Shown here: positions 8,047-18,610 of the stretch, piece by piece
Layout of the letters: every line of letters starts with the position of its first letter
Numbering within the stretch: the first letter of the stretch is position 1
Assembly (NCBI GenBank): GCA_013286785.1
Contig: JABDFC010000009.1
Location: 1 to 51,505 of the forward strand
Source: Gammaproteobacteria bacterium
GTDB lineage: Bacteria > Pseudomonadota > Gammaproteobacteria > UBA6186 > Azoamicaceae
DNA: 51,505 nucleotides
Direction of reading: 5' to 3'
Made by a program: the position numbers and the translations under genes
Notes under the pieces: generated by a model
The model's database searches: none
What the model was told of the DNA's origin: nothing
What the model saw: only the letters and a program-made list of their open reading frames with translations

Positions 8047-9336
8047 TTAGGGTGGGCTTTGGTTTTGTAACTTTAATGGAACTGAAATTTGGTATGCTTC
8101 GTTGGGTTGGGAAGTTTTGCTGGCCCATTGCAGGGTGAAAAATGCTATTGCGGCTACAACAGAAATATAAAGTCCAGGACCTAAGAATCCAAATCGATTG
8201 ATTAAGGTTTGTGCAACCAATAAAGTGGTTCCTCCAAAAATAGCGGCGGGAATACTCCAAGCTAAAGCATTGCCGCGAAATCGTATCTGCGGTTTAAATA
8301 AGGGGACCATTAATGTCATCATCGGAGCAGACACCATTCCATTTAATAGTGCATAAATGAATTGACCTGCCAGCGTTACGGAAATACTGCCGGATTGCCC
8401 ACAACTCAAAATAACAGGGGCAAAAAGGATGGTCAAACCGAGTCCCATCAAACATATTTTCCGACCGTTGGTTTTATTTGCTAAAACGCCAAATAATAAA
8501 ATAGACAAAGAAGCTAAAGCTTGGCCAATGGTGACTATTTCCGAAGCCAGATGAGGGGCTAATCCCCCCACTTGAACACTGAGAATTTTGTAGTAGACGC
8601 TGCCAATATTGATATAAACCGAAATTAGAATGGCGAGCGAAGCGGTTAATAACACGGCTTTTAAATTTTGTTTAATCAGCAAAAGTAAAGACTCGGTGGA
8701 TTTTTCCTGGGTGACAGCATGCGCAAAAATGGGTGTTTCAGCGGATTTACTTCTTAGATATAAGGCGACAAGTCCAATGGCGCCACTGCACAGAAAGGGA
8801 ATTCTCCAAGCAAAGGAAGGGGCATTTGGCAGCGAAACCAAAGTGGCTGCCAATGCTCCCAGTGACATTCCGCTGGCAGCGGCAAAGGGAGTGAGACTGC
8901 CTGCAAAAAAGGGTCGTTGCTGGTGATGCTCAAACATAAAAACGGCGGCCCCGTTAAATTCTCCAGAGACCGCTAAACCCTGTAAACAACGGAAAAACAT
9001 CAATAAAAAGGCCGCAGAAGTCCCGAGTGTGGCATAAGTTGGGAGGAAACCAATGGCAGTGGTTGCAAAACACATCAGTAGCATGGAGCTGACCAAAGCA
9101 GGTTTACGCCCAATTTTATCGCCAATGGTGCCAAACAATAGTGCGCCGACGGGACGGATAAGATAACTTGTGGCAAAAATTCCGTAAGTTTTCAATCTTG
9201 CGAGTTCAGGATTGTCTGACGTAAAGAAAAGCCCAGCGAGTTGGTCGGCCATAAAGGCAAAAAAAGTATATTCCGCCCATTCTAAACTGGTGCCAATGGT
9301 CGTCGGGATGATGGTTTTGTATTGAATATTTTTCAT
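8047..9336 (-). CDS. MFS transporter, metabolite:H+ symporter (ProP-like) type
   Basis: A 429-residue, 12-helix major facilitator protein of the inner membrane. The loop motif GDKIGRKPAL between helices 2 and 3, and an early RCLQGLAVSGEFNGAAVF segment, match the metabolite:H+ symporter group that includes ProP (proline/betaine) and citrate or alpha-ketoglutarate carriers. It overlaps the upstream MFS gene by 4 bases (ATGA type), so the two are translated together. ProP-like carriers are numerous in Legionellales and Francisella, where they help scavenge host metabolites. The substrate is unknown. Confidence 0.88.
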   Translation of the reverse strand: MKNIQYKTIIPTTIGTSLEWAEYTFFAFMADQLAGLFFTSDNPELARLKTYGIFATSYLIRPVGALLFGTIGDKIGRKPALVSSMLLMCFATTAIGFLPTYATLGTSAAFLLMFFRCLQGLAVSGEFNGAAVFMFEHHQQRPFFAGSLTPFAAASGMSLGALAATLVSLPNAPSFAWRIPFLCSGAIGLVALYLRSKSAETPIFAHAVTQEKSTESLLLLIKQNLKAVLLTASLAILISVYINIGSVYYKILSVQVGGLAPHLASEIVTIGQALASLSILLFGVLANKTNGRKICLMGLGLTILFAPVILSCGQSGSISVTLAGQFIYALLNGMVSAPMMTLMVPLFKPQIRFRGNALAWSIPAAIFGGTTLLVAQTLINRFGFLGPGLYISVVAAIAFFTLQWASKTSQPNEAYQISVPLKLQNQSPP

Positions 9337-10592
9337 GCGTGTTTTCTCAAAGTTTCTTGTGTGAAAAGACTTGCAATGAATCCCAGGGCGATCCCAATGA
9401 CGACGATCACCATCGCCAGCTTGAGTTCTTCTGGGCCGATATCAATGCGAACAGGATAGCGTTGTGAGTGGAGCCAGTCAATGAGCGCTCCAACGGCTTG
9501 TTGGCAAAATGCCCCGATTATGACCGACATGCCATTCACAAATCCCAAAGCAATGCCGGCAACAGCGGGTGGGCTTAATTCGGCAATTGCCGTGTATGCT
9601 GCCACCATCCCACTATTACACAGGCCATACGTAAAAAGTAATCCATAAAGCAGAGGGATAGGCATAGGGGGGAGATAAAGAATGCTGACGATCAGCAGTA
9701 AGCTGGTGAAAGCGGATCCAATCATGATGGGTTTTCTGCCCACACGGTTTGAAACAAAACCAGACAAGGGGCCACCGATGGCCCAGCCTAAGAAAATGAT
9801 GCTGATCCCATCGTTGGCAACCGTTGCAGGAATTTCTTGAGTGTTCATTAAGTAATATCCGCCCCACAATTCAGCGATGACGGCGGTTGGCATATATAAA
9901 AGGCCAGTGAAAATAGCAATCAACCACGTTTCTGGTTTTTTAAAAACCAGCGCAAAGCTTTGCTGCAATGGTAGTGTAGTATTGGCAGTCAGATGTGTGG
10001 TTGATCCATTGCGGACAAAAAGCAGGATCAGTACGGCCAGTACCGCCAGTACTTCGCCGAAAAGATGAATGCTGATCCGCCAATCTTCTAATTCAGCTAA
10101 TCGACCCATTACACAGACGCCGGTGGCGCCTCCAATCATGCCAAGCGTCTGCGTGAGGCCGACGATAATGCTAAATGAACCAGGTTTAAACCATACCAAG
10201 GCAAGTTTTAAGGTTCCGACTAAGGCAAAAGCGGCCCCAAAGCCTAAAAGAAGACGGGAAACTTGAGCTGTGAATAAATCTTGGGTTGAGGCAAAAATCA
10301 GTGTACTCACAGCACAAATGGCAGTGGAAAGTCCAAGGCAGACTCTGGCACCAAATCGATCCACCAGTAAACCAACGGGGATTTGCATGAAAACATACGC
10401 ATATAAAAAAAAAGCGGCAAAAGCACTGATATCCAGCGAAGTGGCGGAAAAGCTTTCCATTAAACTGGGGACCATTGCGGCTGGAGCAACTCGAATCAGG
10501 TATTCGATGAAAAAAGCGGTAGCTCCAAGTCCCCACATCACCCAAGGTATAAGTTGGCTAATCAAATTTTTCTGAGTTGAGTGAGGCATCAT
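9333..10592 (-). CDS. MFS transporter resembling the Legionella Pht (phagosomal transporter) family
   Basis: A 419-residue, 12-helix MFS protein. The start region (PWVMWGLGATAFFIEYLIRV), the second-helix segment with AYVFMQIPVGLLVDRFG, and LLLGFGAAFALVGTLKLA are the pattern I associate with Pht proteins, which import amino acids such as threonine or valine across the vacuole-facing membrane in Legionella and relatives. This assignment is from remembered family features and needs a tree. It is first in a two-gene MFS unit, overlapping the next gene by 4 bases. There is no Shine-Dalgarno sequence before the ATG, and a perfect -10 hexamer ends only 8 bases upstream, so the message may be nearly leaderless. 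Confidence 0.85.
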   Translation of the reverse strand: MMPHSTQKNLISQLIPWVMWGLGATAFFIEYLIRVAPAAMVPSLMESFSATSLDISAFAAFFLYAYVFMQIPVGLLVDRFGARVCLGLSTAICAVSTLIFASTQDLFTAQVSRLLLGFGAAFALVGTLKLALVWFKPGSFSIIVGLTQTLGMIGGATGVCVMGRLAELEDWRISIHLFGEVLAVLAVLILLFVRNGSTTHLTANTTLPLQQSFALVFKKPETWLIAIFTGLLYMPTAVIAELWGGYYLMNTQEIPATVANDGISIIFLGWAIGGPLSGFVSNRVGRKPIMIGSAFTSLLLIVSILYLPPMPIPLLYGLLFTYGLCNSGMVAAYTAIAELSPPAVAGIALGFVNGMSVIIGAFCQQAVGALIDWLHSQRYPVRIDIGPEELKLAMVIVVIGIALGFIASLFTQETLRKHA

Positions 10593-10600
10593 CGGTGTAA

Positions 10601-10606
10601 ATTATA
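10601..10606 (-). promoter_or_regulatory. -10 element of the MFS pair
   Basis: On the minus strand this reads TATAAT, a perfect -10 hexamer, with its near edge 8 bases before the MFS start codon (10592). No convincing -35 is visible 16-18 bases upstream. The predicted transcription start falls about 2 bases before the ATG. Confidence 0.4.
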
Positions 10607-10632
10607 CGGATTTTCAAGAGAGAAAGCATCGG

Positions 10633-10662
10633 TGGACAAAAGTGTGGTTGGTCAAGTATGCT
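10633..10662 (+). promoter_or_regulatory. Promoter of the mla operon
   Basis: TGGACA (10633-10638, 5 of 6) and TATGCT (10657-10662, 4 of 6) are spaced by 18 bases, 35 bases before the mlaF ATG. It would drive the plus-strand run mlaF to murA and perhaps on to rimI, since the following genes overlap or abut. Confidence 0.45.
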
Positions 10663-10697
10663 AAGAAATTGCCAGCACCCTTTATGTTAAAAAAGTT

Positions 10698-11519
10698 ATG
10701 AAACCAAATTCTGAAAATATTGTTGAGATTCGTAAATTACATTTCACTCGTAATACTCGCGTTATTTTCGAAGACGTTGATATCAAAGTCCCTCGAGGAA
10801 AAGTGGTTGCCGTCATGGGGCCGAGTGGTTCTGGTAAAACGACCTTGCTGCGCTTAATTGGAGGGCAGTTAATGCCTGATTCTGGCACGGTGATTGTCGA
10901 AGGCGAACATATTCCTCGGTTATCGCGGGAAAAATTGTATGAAGCACGACGTCAAATGGGGATGTTATTTCAAAATAGCGCATTATTTTCCGATCTCACC
11001 GTCTTTGAAAACGTTGCTTATCCCTTAAGAGAACACACGGATCTTCCCGAGAGTATGATCCGAGATTTGGTTCTCATGAAATTACAGGCAGTTGGGTTGA
11101 GAGGGGCTCGGGAGCTGATGCCGGCTGAATTATCCGGGGGCATGGCCAGAAGAGCAGCGTTGGCAAGAGCCTTAGCCATGGATCCTTCGTTGATTATGTT
11201 TGATGAGCCATTCGCGGGCCAAGACCCCATTTCAATGGGTGTTTTAGTGCAGCTTATCCGATTGTTAAATGACGCTTTAAAAATGACAACCATTATCGTG
11301 TCTCATGATGTCAAAGAAACCACGAGCATTGCGGATTATATTTATATTATTTCAGATGGACGGATCATGGGATCGGGAACGCCGGAAGCGTTGGCAGAGA
11401 GCAGCAGTGCCTGGGTGCGGCAGTTTATGGAGGGGTTACCCGATGGCCCAGTGCCTTTCCATTATCCAGCACAAGATTACAAGAATGATTTATGGGAGAT
11501 GCCCGATGCTGCTGGTTAG
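10698..11519 (+). CDS. mlaF: Phospholipid transport ABC ATPase MlaF
   Basis: A 273-residue ABC ATPase, the cytoplasmic motor of the MlaFEDB complex that moves phospholipids between the inner membrane and the periplasmic carrier MlaC, keeping the outer leaflet of the outer membrane free of phospholipid. Visible motifs: Walker A GPSGSGKT (41-48), Q-loop [10 protein letters not shown] (91-100), signature LSGGMARR (145-152), Walker B LIMFDE (165-170) and the H-loop His203. Length matches E. coli MlaF. It heads mlaFEDCB and overlaps mlaE by 14 bases. The ATG has only a poor ribosome site. Confidence 0.97.
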   Translation: MKPNSENIVEIRKLHFTRNTRVIFEDVDIKVPRGKVVAVMGPSGSGKTTLLRLIGGQLMPDSGTVIVEGEHIPRLSREKLYEARRQMGMLFQNSALFSDLTVFENVAYPLREHTDLPESMIRDLVLMKLQAVGLRGARELMPAELSGGMARRAALARALAMDPSLIMFDEPFAGQDPISMGVLVQLIRLLNDALKMTTIIVSHDVKETTSIADYIYIISDGRIMGSGTPEALAESSSAWVRQFMEGLPDGPVPFHYPAQDYKNDLWEMPDAAG

Positions 11520-12294
11520 GCGAGTCCACGCGTTGGGTCGAGTCGGCGTTTTGTTTTTAGGCGATATGGGCAAAGCCGTTCTGTGTCTGTGCCATGCGTT
11601 AATTGGTAAGCCAGATTGGATCAACGGCTTTAAAAGGTTAGTAAACCAGCTTTATTTTGTGGGTGTTTTATCGCTGGTGATTATCGTTCTTTCTGCCCTA
11701 TTTATTGGAATGGTGTTAGGATTGCAAGGTTACACGATTCTGGTTAAATTTGGGGCTGAACATGCTTTAGGTCAGTTAATTGCCCTAAGTTTAGTGCGAG
11801 AATTAGGCCCGGTAGTCGGTGCCTTATTGTTTGCAGGAAGGGCAGGCTCTGCTGTCACCGCTGAAATTGCATTAATGAAGAGTACAGAGCAATTGTCGGC
11901 CATGGAGATGATGGGAATTGATCCGCTGCGAAGAGTGATTGCCCCTCGCTTTTGGGCGGGACAGATATCGATGCCCGTTTTGGCATTAATCTTTAATTGT
12001 GTGGCTGTCATGGGCGGATATATCGTTGGAGTCGATTGGCTGGGCGTGGATTCGGGAGCTTTTTGGGCCAACATGCAGTCAGCCGTTGATTTTCAAGATG
12101 ATATTGTGAATGGGATTATTAAGAGTGTTGTATTTGGAACGGTGATTATGTGGATAGCGGTTTTTCAAGGGATTGAGTGCGTTCCGACTTCTGAAGGAAT
12201 TGGTCGTGCAACGACGCGGACCGTTGTGTACTCGTCGCTCGCGATCTTAGGACTCGACTTTTTCTTAACTGCGGTTATGTTTGGAGTGACTTAA
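11506..12294 (+). CDS. mlaE: Phospholipid transport permease MlaE
   Basis: A 262-residue inner-membrane permease, partner of MlaF. It has about five hydrophobic segments and the characteristic stretch [20 protein letters not shown], followed by [20 protein letters not shown], the MlaE coupling-helix region. The frame is open from 11305, but that would bury the start deep inside mlaF. The ATG at 11506, preceded by GGGAG at 11494-11498, gives MLLVRRV and the normal family length. The 14-base overlap with mlaF and the stop/start overlap with mlaD indicate translational coupling. Confidence 0.96.
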   Translation: MLLVRRVHALGRVGVLFLGDMGKAVLCLCHALIGKPDWINGFKRLVNQLYFVGVLSLVIIVLSALFIGMVLGLQGYTILVKFGAEHALGQLIALSLVRELGPVVGALLFAGRAGSAVTAEIALMKSTEQLSAMEMMGIDPLRRVIAPRFWAGQISMPVLALIFNCVAVMGGYIVGVDWLGVDSGAFWANMQSAVDFQDDIVNGIIKSVVFGTVIMWIAVFQGIECVPTSEGIGRATTRTVVYSSLAILGLDFFLTAVMFGVT

Positions 12295-12782
12295 TGATGA
12301 AAATGAGAACGGTGGAAATCACCGTCGGCGCGTTTATGATCGCCGGCATTGCATCCCTATTAATGTTGGCACTTCAAGTGAGTGGTTTGAATAATTTTTT
12401 TAGAGAAGAACCCGGCTATAAGGTTAAGGCAGAATTTGCCAATATAGGCAGTTTAAAAGTAAAAGCAAAAGTGTCATTAGGTGGTGTTGCTGTGGGCCGT
12501 GTTGTGCAAATTGCTTTAGAGCCGCAAACATTTAATGCAGAAGTTTGGATGTCCATAGATCCAAAGCGAGTGGAAAATTTACCGATTGATACCCGAGCCA
12601 GTATATTGACAGCCGGTTTGTTAGGCGATAATTACATCAGTCTGACGCCTGGTTTTAGTGAAACAGAGTTTTTAAAAGAAGGCGATGTAATCCCGATGGG
12701 AAGTACTGATTCTGCGGTGATCTTAGAGCAGTTGATCTCGAAGTTTCTGGCGGGTCAAGCAAGTTCTAATAAAAACCCATAA
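12294..12782 (+). CDS. mlaD: Phospholipid-binding MCE protein MlaD
   Basis: A 162-residue protein with an N-terminal signal anchor (about residues 10-28, GAFMIAGIASLLMLALQVSG) and a single periplasmic MCE domain (about 38-118) containing GSLKVKAKVSLGGVAVGRV. MlaD forms a hexameric ring on MlaE that passes lipid to or from MlaC. The start codon overlaps the mlaE stop (TAATG). The C-terminal tail after the MCE domain is short and helical (DSAVILEQLISKFL), as in other MlaD proteins. Length is close to the usual 150-185. Confidence 0.96.
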   Translation: MMKMRTVEITVGAFMIAGIASLLMLALQVSGLNNFFREEPGYKVKAEFANIGSLKVKAKVSLGGVAVGRVVQIALEPQTFNAEVWMSIDPKRVENLPIDTRASILTAGLLGDNYISLTPGFSETEFLKEGDVIPMGSTDSAVILEQLISKFLAGQASSNKNP

Positions 12783-12801
12783 AGTGAATGTTTGGAGCTT
12801 A

Positions 12802-13435
12802 ATGATGAAAAATCAATGGCAAATCAAATTCCTGTTTGTTTTGAGTAGTATCACTTTTCTCTTATTCAATACTGGTAGAGCCATGGCTGCCGAAGATCCG
12901 GTCGAGATGTTAAAGCAAGTCACCGGAAGCGTGATGCAGTCGCTAAAAGATCATCAGGAAAACATCAAGCAGAACCCTAATAAACTGTACGAATTGGTTG
13001 ATCACTTAATTTTGCCGCATGTCGATTTTGTAGAGATGGCTCGTTGGGTTGTGGGGCGCAATGCGTGGAAAGAAGCTTCGCCTGAGGTACAAAAAGCGTT
13101 TGTGAGTCAATTTAGAACGATGGTTGTGCGAAGCTATGCGCGGTCATTGTTGGGCTATACGGATCAGGAAGTTGAATTTTTACCCTTAAGAGAACCCGTC
13201 AAGAATCAGCAGCGTATTCAAGTGTCAAGTCTTATTAAAGATGGCAGCCAATCTACCCAGATGAATTATTATTTGTTAAAAGAAGCGGATGGTTGGCGAG
13301 TATACGATATCATCATTGAAGGAGTGAGTTTGGTACAGGGGTATCGCGCTCAATTTGCGGATGATGTTCGGATTGGAGGCGTGGCGCAGGCCGTCGAGAC
13401 AATGCGCAAACATAATCAGGAAGGACAAAATTCGA

Positions 13436-13443
<8 letters not shown>
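12802..13443 (+). CDS. mlaC: Periplasmic phospholipid carrier MlaC
   Basis: A 213-residue soluble carrier (MlaC/Ttg2D family). A signal peptide ends near residue 30 at AMAA-ED, so the mature protein is periplasmic. The mature part contains the typical PHVDFVEMARWVVGRNAW segment and YARSLLGY. It shuttles phospholipid between the outer-membrane MlaA complex and MlaFEDB. The ATG pair at 12802/12805 follows GGAG (12794-12797); an in-frame GTG at 12784 would place the ribosome site inside the gene. mlaA itself is not in the window. Confidence 0.94.
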
Positions 13444-14985
<1,542 letters not shown>

Positions 14986-15000
14986 CCTAGTGAGGATGCT

Positions 15001-15735
15001 ATGTCCGAACCAGAAATTGTCGTAGAAACAACTCGCCATCGCGGCATTTACTTATTGCCAAACTTATTTACCACCGCGGCTTTGTTTGCCGGTTTTTATG
15101 CCATTGTTGCTGGTATGAAAGGGCAATTTGAACATTCCGCCATTGCTTTATTTATTGCCATGGTGATGGATGGTTTAGACGGTCGGGTTGCGAGACTAAC
15201 GGGAACGCAAAGTGCGTTTGGCGCGCAATATGACAGTCTTTCTGACATGGTTTCTTTTGGTTTAGCCCCAGCGTTGGTGAGCTTTAATTGGGCATTATCC
15301 CAATTAGGAAAATTAGGTTGGCTGGCCGCGTTTATTTATGCTGCTGCCACCGCGTTAAGACTGGCGCGTTTTAATATCCAGTTAGATACCAATAAAGATA
15401 AGCGGTTTTTTATTGGACTGTCTTGTACAGCTGCCGCGGCAGTGGTTGCTGGCATGATATGGTTAGGAACAGATTTAGAGATTCCCGGAAAAAAAATTAG
15501 CATTATTGTTGCTCTTATTTTAGTGAGTTTGGCAATACTAATGGTGAGTAATTTGAAATATTACAGTTTTAAAGAAGTCGATTTTAAGGGACATGTTCCT
15601 TTTTTTGCTGTGTTGGTGGTGGTATTAATCTTTAGTGTGATTGCTTGGGACCCACCCTCTATTCTCTTTGCAGTTTTCTTTTTATATGCGTTGTCTGGCC
15701 CTGCTTTGTGGTTAAAAAATCGGTATAAAAAATGA
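15001..15735 (+). CDS. pssA: CDP-diacylglycerol-serine O-phosphatidyltransferase
   Basis: A 244-residue integral membrane enzyme of the CDP-alcohol phosphotransferase family. The metal-binding signature is complete: D57, D60-G61, A64-R65, G74, D78 and D82. It makes phosphatidylserine from CDP-diacylglycerol and serine, the precursor of phosphatidylethanolamine. Several hydrophobic helices follow the signature. It starts 15 bases after murA and overlaps the next gene by 4 bases. This is the membrane type of PssA, not the E. coli phospholipase-D type. Confidence 0.93.
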   Translation: MSEPEIVVETTRHRGIYLLPNLFTTAALFAGFYAIVAGMKGQFEHSAIALFIAMVMDGLDGRVARLTGTQSAFGAQYDSLSDMVSFGLAPALVSFNWALSQLGKLGWLAAFIYAAATALRLARFNIQLDTNKDKRFFIGLSCTAAAAVVAGMIWLGTDLEIPGKKISIIVALILVSLAILMVSNLKYYSFKEVDFKGHVPFFAVLVVVLIFSVIAWDPPSILFAVFFLYALSGPALWLKNRYKK

Positions 15736-16247
15736 TGTTTGCATCCAAATATCAACTGCTTGATAATCTTGGGATCCCTTATTGGTTGGCTAGAAACTCA
15801 CGTTCTATTCTGCAGTCTAATAGTCCGCTCTTTTGTGCTCGATGTTTAGTACTTTTGCCCTCGCAGTTAGGCAGAGAACAGTGTGATTACGCTAAGGTTC
15901 TATCTGGCATGGTCAAAGTTTTGGATCTGAAAACCGAAGAGATTTGTGTCGCTTGGCTAGGAAATTGGGAACAAGATAATCTCTATGCTGCATTAATGCA
16001 GGAGTTGACGAAATGGGCGCCTCGGTCTCTTCTCGTCATGGGAGAGGCTTTAGCAGCTCTCGTCATGAACTCCTCTGTGTCTTTGGATGAACTGAGAGTA
16101 AGCCTACATCGTGTGACGGTACAAAATATTCCCATGCAGTGTACCTATCATCCAGAAGAATTAAGTCAAAATCCTGTTCACAAGAAAAAGGCATATCAAG
16201 ATTTACTGTATTTGAAAGATTGGATCTCTAAGGGAAATGTCGCATGA
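15732..16247 (+). CDS. holD: Probable DNA polymerase III psi subunit HolD
   Basis: A 171-residue protein. The N terminus, YQLLDNLGIPYWLARNS, resembles the chi-binding N terminus of HolD (QLQQLGITQWSLRRP in E. coli). The C terminus, HPEELSQNPVHKKKAYQDL, matches the conserved Asn-Pro/Lys/Asp-Leu end of the family. The adjacent rimI, overlapping by 4 bases, reproduces the classical holD-rimI gene order. Psi links chi to the clamp loader and contacts SSB-bound DNA through chi. The protein is longer than E. coli HolD (137). The C-terminal region also resembles uracil-DNA glycosylase ends, a known relationship, but the glycosylase active-site motifs are missing. Confidence 0.75.
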   Translation: MMFASKYQLLDNLGIPYWLARNSRSILQSNSPLFCARCLVLLPSQLGREQCDYAKVLSGMVKVLDLKTEEICVAWLGNWEQDNLYAALMQELTKWAPRSLLVMGEALAALVMNSSVSLDELRVSLHRVTVQNIPMQCTYHPEELSQNPVHKKKAYQDLLYLKDWISKGNVA

Positions 16248-16690
16248 TTAAACTGCGTGAGATGAGACAAGAAGACATAGAAGGTGTGATGCGTATTGAA
16301 CAAGTGGTTTGTGATTTTCCCTGGACCAGTACCATTTACAGTGACTGCATTAAAGTCGGATACAGTTGTTGGGTTTTTGAAGACGAAGAAGAGATCATTG
16401 GTTATGGTCTGTTTTCATTGGGCGCAAATGAGGCTCATATTTTAAATCTCTGTATTCAACCGGAAAGACAACGGCAGGGTTTAGGTCGAAGAATGTTAGA
16501 GCATCTCTTGAGTGAGGCAAAAAAACTGGGAGCGGTGTCTGTTTATTTAGAAGTTCGTGCTTCCAATCACGGCGCTTTCGATTTATATCAAAAGATTGGT
16601 TTTTCAGTGATTGGGCATCGTAAAGATTATTACCCTGCCTTAGATGGTCGTGAAGATGCACTGGTGTTAGAAATTGTTTTTATTGCTTGA
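16244..16690 (+). CDS. rimI: Ribosomal protein S18 alanine N-acetyltransferase RimI
   Basis: A 148-residue GNAT acetyltransferase of normal RimI length. The acetyl-CoA pyrophosphate-binding motif is in QPERQRQGLGRRML. It also has the family N terminus (REMRQEDIEGVMRIEQ), FPWT, and the ending LYQKIGFSVIGHRKDYYP. It acetylates the N-terminal alanine of ribosomal protein S18. It overlaps holD by 4 bases and is the last gene of the plus-strand run that begins at mlaF. Confidence 0.94.
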   Translation: MIKLREMRQEDIEGVMRIEQVVCDFPWTSTIYSDCIKVGYSCWVFEDEEEIIGYGLFSLGANEAHILNLCIQPERQRQGLGRRMLEHLLSEAKKLGAVSVYLEVRASNHGAFDLYQKIGFSVIGHRKDYYPALDGREDALVLEIVFIA

Positions 16691-16710
16691 ATTTTCACCC
16701 TCTTCGGATT

Positions 16711-16736
16711 GTCATCCTTGGAAAGCGAAAATCCAG
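16711..16736 (+). repeat. Degenerate copy of the REP-like unit
   Basis: GTCATCCTTGG followed by AAAGCGAAAATCCAG aligns to the REP-like unit at 21040-21066, with one base missing and the G/C arms decayed so that the central hairpin is lost. It lies 20 bases after rimI. I see nothing else convincing in the 276 bases between rimI and the next gene except the Shine-Dalgarno sequence AAGGAGG at 16951. Confidence 0.55.
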
Positions 16737-16966
16737 AAAAAAGCCTTTAAAAACTTATGTATCTACTAATGCGGGTGTCATTGCTAAAGTTTTTTATAAT
16801 AAACAAGGAGAAATCCTAAGCCTCCAGTCTTGTCTTAATGGTTTGCAATCGATCTTCCATTTTGAGATAATTCTTGTTTAAAACAATCATTTTTAATTCT
16901 AAGTCTCTTTAGGTGCTATTACACTCTGAAGTATCAATTTTTTCCACGAAAAGGAGGAATAAGTTA

Positions 16967-18586
16967 ATGTCTGTACCAAAGGCAGTGATGACTGGTGAAG
17001 TGATCGATGATAAAAGCTTCTGTGCATTTGTTGTAACAGCGATGGACTTATTAGAAGAGGCTAATCAGAAAGGCCATGTTGTTTACCCAAAAGGCCCTCA
17101 ACAAAACCCGAGTTTATCTTTCCAGCAGAAGCGGCGATTACACTCAGGGATGACGACACATACGGATTTATTTGAACAATATTCAGCATACTCTGCAAAT
17201 AGTGTTATGCCCATGGCATTTAGGTTAAAACCGGGGATTAGTGCCAGTCAAGCCTTATATAGTCTGATCAATTCAGGGCAAACCTTAATAGATTGTGGAA
17301 CGGGACTTGTTGTGGCCTATGAGTTGGCTCTCCTGTTATCTTTTGAAGCAAAGTTTGGAATTGAACAGGGACGGTATAGATTTGATCTGCTATTTGGAAG
17401 TGCTATCGATCCTACTCCAGCAGTGCAACGGTTACTAATTGCTCGCTCAGGTGTTTTGTCCGGGCTTCCACCAGACTATCTACGAGATGCTAAAGGTACC
17501 CCTTTGATTTTTAATCCATTGGCGTATTTTTTTGAACTCAGTCCCATTACAGATATTGCTGTCCGTTTTGAACATCATGCAGTTGATCATCAAACGCGGG
17601 AGAATGCGAGAAAATTAGGAATAGGCGGGGGAATTACCCGTGAAAAAATGATCGAGAGGCTACCATTAGGCAGCTTGATCTATTTTCAGGGAGATCCTGC
17701 CTATCTCAGAAAATATCCGGCAGGATATGACAGCGGCTATAATGGAGTTGTTGTAGGATTTTCATCTGAAGATCCCTTATTAAGAGTTTTTGGAGAGGGT
17801 TTTGCGCCTTTATGTCCGAAACAGTTAACCAAAATGCATGTCTTGCGATACAGTGAACCAAGCGATCCTTTTAATTTAGAAATGTTAGCAAGGCTGCAAG
17901 AAAAGAGCCCAGTTATGCCTGCTCCTGCAAAACTCGAACCTCGGAATGTTCCAGGATTGGTCTTGTCATCCAATATCGCCTTGTCAGTGGCAAGATATCA
18001 AGCATTACTGAAACTATCGCATATTGATGCTTTACTTCATTTTAGACGTTATCTCAATACATTTATTGTACAAAGAATGGGGTTGTACTCCGAAGATATC
18101 CTCTTGCCCACAGAAGCTTCTGCGGTGTCGAAAATAGCTATTGGTCTTTCAACTGTCTCGCTGAAAACGGAAATTTCTAGTACATCAACGGTTGCGTCAA
18201 GTCCGGATGATTATGTGGCTCAAAAATTGGGCAAAGGGTTTATGGGAAAATATGGAAAGATTTGGGATATTAAGGAAGAAGCTGGAGGAAAAATGGTTGC
18301 CGAATTCACGCTTCGGCTAAACGACCAAGGTAAAGAATGGCTTCAAAAACGCCTTGGTGATTGTGAATTTATCAACACCAGCGCGGGAGTAAAAGTAATC
18401 ATTCCAATCGATGGGGTAGCTAAAGAAGGTTCTATTGCACCACCTTCTGTTGCATCCACAGAGGCTGCTGCACCCAAAGAGGGAAACAGTTTTTTAACTC
18501 AGTTTGGGGGAAGCTCGAGCAACTCATCTGCTTCTGGGAGTGGAGAAGAAAAACGGGTGCTCAAAGCAGGGAATACACAACAATAA
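16967..18586 (+). CDS. Protein resembling Bacillus spore transglutaminase (Tgl), candidate effector
   Basis: A 539-residue protein. Residues about 84-280 recall Bacillus subtilis Tgl: the segment around Cys110 (LIDCGTGLVVAYELALL) aligns with the catalytic-Cys region of Tgl (FECATAIVIIYYLALI), and LPLGSLIYFQGDP (232-244) followed by GYNGVVVG aligns with the Tgl stretch LGDCLYFKNP and GENVILLG. The counterparts of the Tgl catalytic Glu and His appear replaced here, so activity is doubtful or uses other residues. The remaining 260 residues are unfamiliar and end in a Ser/Gly-rich tail (GGSSSNSSASGSGEEKR). A strong Shine-Dalgarno sequence (16951-16957) fixes the start. It is convergent with ralF, 24 bases away. 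No signal peptide. Effector role is inferred. Confidence 0.8.
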   Translation: MSVPKAVMTGEVIDDKSFCAFVVTAMDLLEEANQKGHVVYPKGPQQNPSLSFQQKRRLHSGMTTHTDLFEQYSAYSANSVMPMAFRLKPGISASQALYSLINSGQTLIDCGTGLVVAYELALLLSFEAKFGIEQGRYRFDLLFGSAIDPTPAVQRLLIARSGVLSGLPPDYLRDAKGTPLIFNPLAYFFELSPITDIAVRFEHHAVDHQTRENARKLGIGGGITREKMIERLPLGSLIYFQGDPAYLRKYPAGYDSGYNGVVVGFSSEDPLLRVFGEGFAPLCPKQLTKMHVLRYSEPSDPFNLEMLARLQEKSPVMPAPAKLEPRNVPGLVLSSNIALSVARYQALLKLSHIDALLHFRRYLNTFIVQRMGLYSEDILLPTEASAVSKIAIGLSTVSLKTEISSTSTVASSPDDYVAQKLGKGFMGKYGKIWDIKEEAGGKMVAEFTLRLNDQGKEWLQKRLGDCEFINTSAGVKVIIPIDGVAKEGSIAPPSVASTEAAAPKEGNSFLTQFGGSSSNSSASGSGEEKRVLKAGNTQQ

Positions 18587-18610
18587 AATGAGCAGTTAGT
18601 CGTATTTAAA

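Noticed and set aside
11305..11505. N-terminal extension of mlaE by 67 codons
   Set aside because: Lies wholly within mlaF; the ATG at 11506 has a ribosome site and gives the family length.
15732..16247. Uracil-DNA glycosylase for the gene before rimI
   Set aside because: Only the C-terminal HP...NP...K pattern resembles glycosylases; the catalytic motifs are missing and the N terminus and synteny fit HolD.
16687..16881. 64-codon frame after rimI
   Set aside because: TTG start without a ribosome site, and it runs through the decayed repeat at 16711-16736; no protein-like features.
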